Assembly (NCBI GenBank): GCA_021442155.1 | Contig: CM038228.1 | Coordinates: 82,403,095 to 82,467,094 of the forward strand | Source: Cymbidium sinense | Lineage: Eukaryota; Streptophyta; Magnoliopsida; Asparagales; Orchidaceae | Reading direction: 5' to 3' | Length of the DNA: 64,000 bases | Program-made: the position numbers and the translations under genes | In this document: positions 54,945 through 64,000 of the stretch, in pieces | Layout of the letters: every line of letters starts with the position of its first letter | How positions within the stretch are numbered: the stretch's first letter is position 1 | The notes under the pieces: generated by a model | Database searches by the model: none | What the model was told of the DNA's origin: nothing | The model's input: only the letters and a program-made list of their open reading frames with translations

Positions 54945-56417
54945 GGGAGAATTTTTTAAATTAGGCATAATTATAAGTTTAATTAGCTAATTAGACATCG
55001 AAAAAAAATTAACAAAATAGGCCAAGTCGTCCATTGAACAGACGACTGACGCTAACGTGGCATCCACGTCAGCGCCAGTCGTCAATTCAACGGACGACTG
55101 GCTTGCCTTAATTTTTTTTAAAAAAAAAAAAATTATGGGCAATTGCAGTATTTTGCTCATGTCTACTTTATCCGGTGTCGGAATTGACTGAGCATGGTAT
55201 TGTTAGAATCATAACAAAATTTCTCACAACTTTAATGTTGATCAAAAATTAAGATTGTGGCCCGATAAGCAGCAGTTTTTGTGAATGTGTGAAAAAACTG
55301 CAGCACCAACATGAAATTTTTGAGCAGCCTCCTTTATTTGTCTATATCAGACTCATCCAGAAATCAAGCAAGCTTGGTATTGTTGGAATTGTAACGAAAT
55401 TCCCCATAACTTTTATGTTGATCAAAAATTACGATTGTGGCCCAAAAATTTTATAATTTAAGGTGTGTTTATAGCATGTGTTCTTAGCTTATTATTATTT
55501 TGGTGGATTACATGCCGTGATAATTAGGCTATATGAAAAAAAAAGTAATTAAAATAAAATATTAAAATTAAATAAAATCTGAATTATTTTTTTATTGTTG
55601 GTCTGATAAAGTTATTATTTTTTAGAGAATGAGAATATTCTAAAAATAATTAATTATTATTATTATTATTATTATTTGTATTAGTTTCATTGGTTTTGTT
55701 GATCAAGTTATCTAAAAGTTTGGTTTTGATGACTTTGATTGTTTCGATCTGTAGCTTATATTATTTTATGTGACTAAATATTTATTAAATTCTATTTTTT
55801 TTTATTGAATTTATTATTATTTGCACTATTTTTAAATAATATTATTCTATTTAAGTCTGTTTTAGTATTATAATTAATTATATTATTATAAATTTCTTAA
55901 AGAATAAAAAACACACATTCAAGGTTTGAGAGCATATGATATATGTATGTATAAGTATGTATATGTATGTATGTATGTATTATGTTTTAATATTATAACA
56001 ATTGTAGCTGTGTATCGGGTCACAATCATAATTTTTGAATAACATGAAAGTTCTGGAGAATTTGGTTACAATTCCAACGATATCAAGCTCGCTTTATTCT
56101 GACACCGGATGAGTCCGATATACAAAGTGGGTCGCTCAAAATTTCAGTCGGTCAGTTTTTTTCACGATTCAAAAACTACTGCTTATCAGACTACAATCTT
56201 AATTTTTGATCAACATGAAATTTGTGAGAAATTTTGTTACGATTCTAACGATACTAAGCTCACTCAATTATGACAGCTGCCCCCAATTTTTTTTTTTTAA
56301 AAAATTAAGTCGAGCCAATCGTCCGTTCAACGGACGACTTGGCCTATTTTGTTAATTTTTTTCATTGCCTAATTAGCTAATTAAACTTATAATTATGCCT
56401 AATTTAAAAATTTTCCC
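54945..56417. mobile_element. Mutator-like foldback element, non-autonomous, 1.47 kb
   Basis: The ends are inverted: left gggagaattttttaaatta, right (reverse complement) gggaaaatttttaaattagg. Flanking 9-bp duplications are gcgtttcaa (54,936-54,944) and gcggttcaa (56,418-56,426), one mismatch. Nine-base duplications with long terminal inverted repeats are the mark of Mutator-like elements. The inverted arms are unusually long, about 54,945-55,450 against 55,995-56,417, and share the aacaaaataggccaagtcg, cggacgac, 'gttgatcaaaaattaagatt' and 'aagcagcagttttt' words. The left arm holds a segment twice (about 55,150-55,270 and 55,340-55,450). The centre (about 55,450-55,990) is AT-rich with (TTA)n and (GTAT)n and no transposase, so it would depend on another element. 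Confidence 0.88.
55044..55080. repeat. Strong hairpin in the left arm of the foldback element
   Basis: gactgacgctaacgtgg and ccacgtcagcgccagtc flank a three-base loop and pair over most of their length. The matching place in the right arm has only the shorter palindrome gtccgttcaacggac (about 56,322-56,336). Confidence 0.75.
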
Positions 56418-57740
56418 GCGGTTCAAGTCGGCTCGATATAAAAGGGGTTTTAATATTTAACATGATTGACCCTATGGCGGATTCACGATTGAATCGGTCG
56501 GTCCAGTTTTTAAAACAGTGAAGTGCAATTGAAGTGTGGATACAATTAATAACACCACATTAAGCCAATTTTAGGGCATTATTTTTGGGTTAATTTTCCT
56601 TTTAAAATTTATATATCATAAATTTAGTTTATATATAGCATATATAATAAAATATATAATTCTAATTTATGTGAAGAGAAGCTTTAACATATGAACAAAT
56701 ATCCTATGCATCCTTACTTCACTTAAATTGTTGTTGGAATGCACTTAAGATGTTGGAAATATTTATATCTTAGTTTAAAGTTTGGAGTTAAAATTGTAGT
56801 GACATATATTTATTTTGTTGAACCTCAATTATTGTGAAATCATGTATATATTTGAGCTGTAATGAGTCTTTTTTTTATCTACTCTCACTTATATTTTTTA
56901 CTTTATTATTAGTAAAATAAAAAATAATATTCCAGTCCACCATCATATGTATTCAATAATATTTCATTATCATTAAAAAAAAGGAAAAAAAGTGAAGATG
57001 ACTTCATAGTTTTGAGGAATGGAACTCAATGCTTATTATTTGAAGATAAGTTTCATAAGTGAGGAGTAAATTTCATCTATTTTTAATCAAATACTTTTAG
57101 GCTTTTTCTCTCCATCTATTTATTTCTTTATGCTAACACAACAACATTTTTTAAGCTATTAGTTAGATATCATAGTATTTTTGTTTATCAAATAGCTTTT
57201 TTTAAAGTAAGGTTTTACACAAACTTATGGGGAATTAACATAAGGTCCCATGATTGATTATAATTTCTTAAAATAAAATTTGTATCAAATATTTTAACAA
57301 AATATTTGTAAAGTGACTTTTAAAATCCTTGATTGTTTGGATATATTTGAAATATATAGATAACAGATTGATTTATATATTCCACTCATCTCAATTAAAT
57401 TAAAGGTTTTAAAATTCATATGACCAACTTTTGGTTAGAATATTTTCACATTATATTTATATATTCTTAGTCTAAAAAATAAATTCTAAAAATTTAGTTA
57501 CTATTCTTTTTTTAATGTAATTATTAAAATAATATATCAATTTATTTTTATTTTTGATGTGGATATTTAAGTAGTGAGGGTAGTTTGGTTGCCTAAAAAG
57601 GAGTGTAATATAAACTGAATGTAATGTTTTCAAGTAATTTTGTTGGAAAATTAATAAATATATGAGTTTGTTTTTTTTATAGAATGAATCTATTGTAAAA
57701 TATTTTTTAGTGTTAAGAGTGGTTGTGGTGGCGGCAAATA
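56418..57740. other. AT-rich spacer, no gene recognised
   Basis: The first ~100 bp (cggctcgatataaaagggg, ttgaatcggtcggtccag) look like the continuation of an older transposon interrupted by the foldback element. The rest is very AT-rich with no frame or repeat I can support. Confidence 0.45.
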
Positions 57741-57744
57741 GTAG

Positions 57745-57955
57745 GGGTTGTCGTCGATGGCAGTACAGGTTGTCGTCGATGGCAGTATGGTTTGTCGTCG
57801 ATGGAAGTATGGGTTGTCATCAATGGCAGTGGATGGCCAGCTGGCGGTGACGACAATAGTAGGTGGTCGGAAGGCGGTGACGACAATGGTAGGTAGTCGG
57901 CAGGCGGTGACAACAATGGTAGGTGGCCTACCGGCGGCGATGATGACCATAGGCT
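57745..57955. repeat. Double minisatellite, 22-bp and 30-bp units
   Basis: Four 22-bp units (core tgtcgtcgatggcagta) start at intervals of exactly 22 from 57,745 to 57,832. Next come about four 30-bp units (core ggcggtgacgacaatggtag) at exact 30-bp intervals beginning at 57,843, 57,873, 57,903 and 57,933. The G+C content is far above that of the surroundings. Because 30 is a multiple of three, the minus strand gives a repeated peptide (PPTIVVTA), but the 22-bp part cannot hold a frame, so this is not a protein gene. It abuts the truncated start of LTR F. Confidence 0.9.
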
Positions 57956-60900
57956 GCCTGCAGTGGCGGCGCCGTGCGATCAACGGTGGTGACAACTACC
58001 TTGGATCCTAAATCCAAGAATAGCTAAAACACAACCTAAATCTAAGTGCGATGGGCATAAGGTTTACCTCCACAATAAAAGATAAACAACTCGACTATTG
58101 GGCTTACAATCGCTTGGAGTGGCCGCCAGCTAGCTCCTCCTATGATTTTAAAATCATGCAGGAAAGTCTTATGAATTTGTAAGATAGTTAGGCTATTATT
58201 TATTTAGAAAGAGACTAAAGCCCTTAAACCCACTCCCTAAGAGACTAAAGCATTAGTGGTATGAGTAATGACTTAATCTAATCAAAAATCTTTTCAAATT
58301 TTATTCCAATTTTGACATTTCATTTTGAAAAAGACTTTAGGACTTTGATGCCTATATGCATGATAAAAGTAGATCATTGGCTAAATCAGCAAGAAAGGGG
58401 TGTTTTCATCACAAGGGATGCCCTCACAGGTCAAGCATTACCTTATCATGCAAGGATGGAAATCCCCTATTTTTCAATAGCAAAATAATATGATATGCAT
58501 GTTGTGAAATATTCAACCATTCAGTTAAGGGATTGTTAAATCTTTTAATTATCTTATTTAAGGCTTTGTGGTGAGGTTATGAATTATTTGAAACTTTAGT
58601 TATGAGTTGTTGGGCAGAAATTTTATTTTTATCCTAAGAGCCTAATCGCATACAAGTCACACATTAAAGTATCAATCATAAGAAACTATGAAAAGCATGT
58701 TGCTTCTAATGCACGATTTAAACATAACATCAATCAACTTTATAAAACTAGCGTAAAAGAATAAGAGGCTGGTGCGATCGGGTACCGTTATACAACCCAA
58801 AAAGAAAAGATGGGTAGCCGAGCTCTACTCTTATACAATCCGGAATTATAAAATAATAATTACAATTTATAATGAATGAATGCTATGGGGGGTCTTCAAA
58901 CCTTCAATCCTTCATATCTTTTTCGTCTTCATGTCTTCATTTTATTTGATTTGCTCCACTTCATAGGCATTATATGGCACCCCAGATCAAAGCCTTCTAT
59001 CCAATGCTCATCCTAAACCCCATAACACTAATCCTAATTTATAATTGCAAAATTATATTAACAATAGGAAAAGTAAATCTAACTACACCTGTAAAATAGA
59101 GGTTAGTTAAACATATATACAATCTCAAGCAGTTATATCATAATTTGGACTTAGCACCTTACACAGGATAACCAAGCCCACCTATCCTAATTTGGATTAT
59201 GCTTAGGGGCTTAAGCAACATGCAAAGAAAGCATTTATATTTATTTTTAAGTGGCCCCTTAAGCATAATCCCCTATAGAAAATATGATTAGGCTAATCAC
59301 TGCCTACCATCTATTCTACGAAGCATACACCTTAACAACCAATCTAAAGTATTACATCCCAAAACTAAACATACATCACACCATATATCATCTTAACATA
59401 AAGCTAGAAGTGGTGACTTAATTCTAATGTGTGTGTTGAGGCTTATGTTGTATGTCTTACTAAGCATTAGCGTTATATTTTTTTAAGTGTGAAAGAGATT
59501 TAATTTAACCATAAAGGATGGTTTCACTTCAAGTTGTTTAATTGATTTGAGAATTTTAATTTTTGTTATATTTTGTTTCATTTGACTTACACTTAGCAAC
59601 TAAGTGTTATAAAGAGAGAAAAGAGGATTGCTCTATTTCATCCCTACCCTAAGCCACTTTCTAAAGCATATTAAATTAATTTAATTCTTTTTAGTGAATG
59701 GCTTATCAAGCATTTTGATTAATCTTAAGTTTAGGTTCACTTTAAATAGCTCCATTGAATGTAAAAGACATCTTAGGATTAGTCAAATTGCATTACTACT
59801 ACATGACACATGTCAAATTATTTCTTTTCACCGCATATAATATGTATATGGTTTAATCCTATATATATATATACATGCAACATGTTTTATTCACACTTGA
59901 ATAATGATAAATGTGTTTATGTTTGGGATTTTATATTTACACTTTGATTGAATCACATAAACATATAAATTAAAGCTCTATCTAAATTCTAAAACCAAAA
60001 TACATAAGAATGGAATTACATAAGTACATGTCATTGTTGACCAGGGAAGTGAGGTAATCAAATGACCTCCTTGGGATTACCTAAAGTATCGTATTCTTAG
60101 AATATTCGTACTATATACTTACTAACAATCCAAACCTATGTAAATCTATATATGAATCAAAGGAAAGAGAGCATTACTTCATACACTTTAAACTATAAGC
60201 ACATACATCTCTTATGTATTTATAACTATCATTACTAGACATGTCATCATTCATTAATAAGCTTTTGAAAAATACATTTGGATTTAATAGAGATAATAGC
60301 CACACATATATTAAATTAAATCAACACATGCAAGCTTTACATAAAGAAAAATTATTTTATTTATTTAATTTTGAAAAGATAAATGCATGATTTCAAATGG
60401 CATACAACATCTAACATGATTGGAAAAAAATAAATAAACATAAACATATGATTTCATTCAATTAAATTAATTCCTAAAAATAATCATATCAAATAAAATC
60501 ATTCAAGATAAATAAAAGTTTCTTTAATGTCATTTTTAATCTCATGTTTTGATTTGATTTAAGGATGTGAGAAGAGATTTGTTGATCCTAACCCATTCCC
60601 ATATTTGTTAATTAAATTAATTTAATGAAATATGATTAGGTTGATTTTATGATTTAATTAGATTGTAATATGAATTAAATCCATTAATAAACCCTTTTTT
60701 ATGTTACCTTAATATAATTACTCAAATAATTATGAACCAATATGATATAAACATACATTGGACATTAAATCAGCAATGATCCTAAGAAATTAAAGGGTCC
60801 TAATGCAATTGGGTCACAATTAATGATTAATTAAGTTAAATAATTTGATTAAGTACTCTTATAACTCCCCACACATGTGGGTTAACTATAATTTTCTTAG

Positions 60901-61943
60901 GATTTCCTTATGTTGTTGAACACCTAAGGGTCTACACAATGTTGAGGTTAATTAGTTAAGTAATTAAAGATTAATTAAGTTAATTATTTTTATAATTAAA
61001 CTTTAATTAAGCCCTAATTACTCAAAATTAATTAATAATATTTTTAATAAATTCTCCTATGAAATACCTTCAAAATAATTATTTACTTGTATTTTTATGA
61101 TTTTCATATGATTAGTTATAAGTTTTCTAAGTTTCAGCTAATTTAAATAATTTTTTATAATTTTTATAAAGTCTGTTAATTTATTCTACTAAAATAGATT
61201 ATTTGAGCTTCAAAATTCAATATCTCCTAATCCAAACATTCTTTTGACTTGAAATTTTTATGGTATGTGTATTTTAACTTCAATTTCAATCTTCAAAAAT
61301 GTCAGATCAATCTCATGTGTATTTTTAGTTTAATTAGTAAAATTTGAATTTCACTAAAACTTAAATTAAATGCAAAATACTAAATAGAAATTAAGGATTT
61401 TTGGCTTATTGGATTTCTCTTAGAAAGACAAATCCAAGGAAGCCTTATTTGTGATTTTCTATTGAGCATTTTATTTTTTAAGAAATTTTGAAATTTCAAG
61501 TAATTTAAATAATTTTTAAAATAAAAAACCTTAATTTTGCCTTCACCTACACTGATTGGACACGTGTTCCACATATCGCTGCATGGCATGCGGTTCCACT
61601 TGGAACGCTGTTCTACATGGCGGAACCCGATTGGGCTGCGCGGTTCTACGTGGCTTTAGAGCGGGAAAATGGTGGATTTTAATCGGATGGTCTGATCACA
61701 GATCGAATAGTCCAGATCGAATCCTGTGATCTGAGGGGCAAAATCAAAGTGGATCTGCTTCTAATCTCAGCCGTCCATCCATATTAAAGAAAGATCGGAC
61801 GGTTGTTGTGTTGTCTTCTTCCTAGCAAATGAAAATAATGCCCAAAATGGGTGAACCAAGTGGGCAAACAAAAAATCGAAGGTCGAGGGTTCGTTTCGGG
61901 CTCGATTTCATGGTGATTCTTACCAAAAACTCCTATTTTTGTA

Positions 61944-62123
61944 TAGGGCTATCAAAAAAGCTCGTTGTTCACGAACAGCTCATGTTCAGCTCGTTAAGTA
62001 ACTCGTGTTCAGCTAATTCATTAACTAAACAAACTGAACATGAACAATCCTTTCTTCGATCGTGTTCGACTCAATTTAGCTCGAAATAAAAAATTATATT
62101 ATATTATATTATATTATAATTTA

Positions 62124-62155
<32 letters not shown>

Positions 62156-62199
62156 CTTATCATTATTATTATTATTATTATTTTATTATTATTATTAGT

Positions 62200-62234
<35 letters not shown>

Positions 62235-62556
62235 TATCATTATTATTATTATATATAAATATAAATACATGTATATGTTTCAATTAAAAGCATGACTTAA
62301 TGGTTAAAGTTTTTGTTATGCAAAAGCTTGGCTTAGGTTCAAATCCTCACTCTTACAGATTTTTCAGATTATTACATTTCGAGTCATTTTGAACACGAGC
62401 CGAACACGAACAAAGCAATTTTTAAACGAGTTGAACACGAACAGTGAAATTTTGAGCCATTTCAAACACGAGCCAAACACAAACAAAACAATTTTCAAAT
62501 GAGCCAAACACAGATAATGGTTCATCTTGCTCAAGCTCAGCTCATTTACACCCCTA
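61944..62556. mobile_element. hAT-type MITE, 613 bp
   Basis: The ends are tagggctatcaaaaaagctc on the left and, in reverse complement, taggggtgtaaatgagctg on the right, imperfect inverted repeats of the TAGGG(G)TG type common in hAT elements. Flanking 8-bp duplications are tttttgta (61,936-61,943) and tttttgca (62,557-62,564). The sister copy of the host duplication (about 62,878-62,890) has the empty site with a single tttttgca. The interior has repeated cacgagc/gaacacgaac words near both ends, a long (ATT)n stretch (about 62,120-62,250) and no coding capacity. Confidence 0.88.
62120..62250. repeat. (ATT)n microsatellite inside the MITE
   Basis: Interrupted (ATT)n/(TTA)n with occasional ATC, about 130 bp, in the middle of the hAT-type MITE. 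Confidence 0.9.
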
Positions 62557-64000
62557 TTTTTGCATTGGGATCATGTGAAATGAAGAATGCAAGGGATATC
62601 TAAGGGATTTTCCTTAAATCAAGTAAACATCATCACAAATAAGCAATCCTACGGCCAGCTAAAAAATTTGAAAACTACCTCATTGCGGATGATTTCTGAT
62701 GGCAGAGATGATTTGAATACATTCCTGGATGCGAGATGAAGCTTTGGAATGAATATGGACTCATGCTTTACCTTGGAACGTCACGGTCACTAACCTTTGC
62801 TGCACTTTACCAGAATCACTGATTGAATGGTTTGTTTTAGGCTCAATATCATGGTGATTCTCCCCAAAAAAACTCTTATTTTTGCATTGGGATCATGTGA
62901 AATGAAGAATGCAAGGGATATCTATGGGATTTTCCTAAAATTGACCAAACATCATCACAAACAAGTAATCCTACGGCCAGCTATGGGATTTGAAAATTAC
63001 CTCACTAAGGATGATTTTCAGTGGTAGAGACGATTCAAAAATGTTCATGGATGCAAGATGAAGCTTTGGAATGAATCTGGACTCTTGCTTTACTTTGGAA
63101 CGTGGCGGTCACCAACCTTTGTCACTTTGCTGGAATCCATTCAAATTTAATGGTTTTCCATCGAAAGGAAGTGAGGAATGGGTTTCTCTCCCTCACTAGA
63201 GTTCCTAGAGCTTCTCTAATGTAGAAATTGAATCCCCAGGGTGCCTCTTTTCCTTTTATGCTTAAGGGTGGCTGCAAATCACCATTAATGGTGATTTTTT
63301 ATCTCATAGTGGGTGTCCTATGGCTAGTGGTGGTTGGGAATGGCAGGGAATCATCCTAAGTGGCTTGGTTTGGTTGGCTAAGGCTCGGGAGGTGGCTGCC
63401 AAGAGGGATTAATGGGTGTCCTATGGGTTTCAAATGCTCTAATGGGAGAGGTGAGGTGAATTCACCTCCTCATGAGTCATGGCCAACCAAACCACCTCTT
63501 GGGCTAGGTTGGGCAGTGTCCTAGGTGCCTAGGTGGACCATTAGGAGGGTGCCAAGTGCCTAAGGAATGGAAATGACCACTTACATAGGTGATTTGTCTC
63601 ATGTGATACTCTTGACCCATGGGTAGAATGGTCATTTAGCATTGGATTTGATTTAGACGAATTTAAAATGAGTCAAAAGTTGGTTAGCCAAAATTTTAAG
63701 TGATTTGGAGTTCATTTAATTTGATTTGGCTCAATTTGACCTATTTAGATCAAATTGGGTTAGGTTGAGTCAAGTTATCCAATTGGTCAAATTAGGTCAA
63801 ACCAAGGGTTGGGTCAAGTTCATGATCATTTGGAGTGTATTGGTGTCATTAGTTTGGTTCAATTTGCTTTAGATTTGATTTTAGTTCATTTGAGTTCATT
63901 TAGGTCAAATGGGTTTTAGTTCATTTTAGTTCATTTGGGTCAAATGGGTCAACTTGACCAATTTGACCCAATTGGCCAAATTAACTTATTCATGACTTAG

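Larger units (their letters stand above)
61885..63160. repeat. Tandem duplication inside LTR F, ~320 bp unit
   Basis: Copy 1 (61,885-62,828, interrupted by a MITE) and copy 2 (62,829-63,160) share 'tcatggtgattct', 'gggatcatgtgaaatgaaga', 'atgcaagggatatct', 'aatcctacggccagct' and 'gatgaagctttggaatgaat'. Without the MITE, copy 1 is about 320 bp, equal to copy 2. Other LTR copies have only one version of this stretch. Confidence 0.88.
58005..64000 (-). mobile_element. LTR F, truncated fourth LTR copy, continuing past the window
   Basis: From 58,005 (gatcctaaat) it matches the E LTR from about 16,360 onward: 'cctcctatgattttaaaatcatg', 'ccactccctaagagacta', the 'tggacttagcacc' segment, one ~85 bp block (60,028-60,118), the AT-rich segment (60,590-61,060), the GC-rich island (61,550-61,815) and the GGTCAA region (63,720 to the end). 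The first ~640 bp of the LTR are missing; the minisatellite sits at the break. It has a single ~85 bp block where C and E have three or four. The right end lies outside the window. Confidence 0.85.

Noticed and set aside
57690..58011. Overlapping ORFs with repeated PPTIVVTA and RRQ peptides
   Set aside because: They are produced by the 30-bp and 22-bp minisatellite. The 22-bp period shifts frame every unit.
62290..62360. tRNA-derived SINE (A-box-like tgacttaatgg at 62,293 and B-box-like ggttcaaatcc at 62,336)
   Set aside because: The boxes lie in the middle of an element with inverted ends and an 8-bp duplication, which fits a hAT MITE. No tRNA cloverleaf could be drawn. The element may have captured a tRNA-like piece.

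Overview
This is a gene-poor, AT-rich stretch of a plant nuclear genome, almost certainly a flowering plant with a repeat-rich genome. The basis is degraded Ty3/gypsy proteins of the plant TAT/Ogre type, long AT-rich LTRs, a Mutator-like foldback element, a hAT-type MITE and long (TA)n/(CT)n microsatellites. I cannot name the species. I see no intact host gene, no rRNA or tRNA gene and no organelle-derived DNA. Every reading frame is short. The recognisable proteins are all broken retrotransposon domains on the minus strand.

Layout. (1) 1-11,175: AT-rich sequence with no recognisable gene, holding a 2 x ~263 bp tandem duplication headed by (CT)n (3,110-3,635) and a degenerate repeat field (about 7,850-8,720). 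(2) 11,176-52,136: a three-level nest of related giant LTR elements, all in the same (minus-strand) orientation. Outer LTR C (11,176-13,862 and 47,184-52,136, ~7.6 kb) was split by LTR D (13,863-15,715 and 43,188-47,183, ~5.8 kb), which was split by a two-LTR element E (15,716-43,187, ~27.5 kb). D is flanked by a perfect 5-bp duplication (tatac). C is flanked by aaggt/gaggt. (3) 52,137-54,944: low-copy-looking sequence with one unexplained ORF. (4) 54,945-56,417: a Mutator-like foldback element with ~0.45 kb inverted arms and a 9-bp target duplication. (5) 56,418-57,740: AT-rich spacer. (6) 57,745-57,955: a GC-rich 22-bp/30-bp double minisatellite. (7) 58,005-64,000: a fourth, 5'-truncated LTR copy (F) that carries a local tandem duplication and a hAT MITE, and runs off the window.

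Element E read on its own (minus) strand: 5' LTR (36,675-43,187), primer-binding site (36,649-36,666), leader, an array of 13 hairpin motifs (35,080-36,203), a decayed ORF1 region, gag (about 33,180-31,970), protease (about 30,860-30,470), RT, RNase H, a second RNase H-like segment and integrase (29,590-26,260), a 3' untranslated region full of tandem repeats (26,200-23,380), and the 3' LTR (15,716-23,379). This is the layout expected of Ogre/TAT elements. It is dead: there are stops and frameshifts throughout, the RT active site YVDD reads YVND, and the 5' LTR has deletions plus an inverted LTR fragment.

The most unusual signal is the leader hairpin array. Its 13 copies keep complementary arms although the arm sequence changes, with paired substitutions between copies. 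Also notable are dense TTGACC/GGTCAA (W-box core) arrays in the U3 part of every LTR copy, and an ~85 bp block repeated every ~270-330 bp inside the LTRs.
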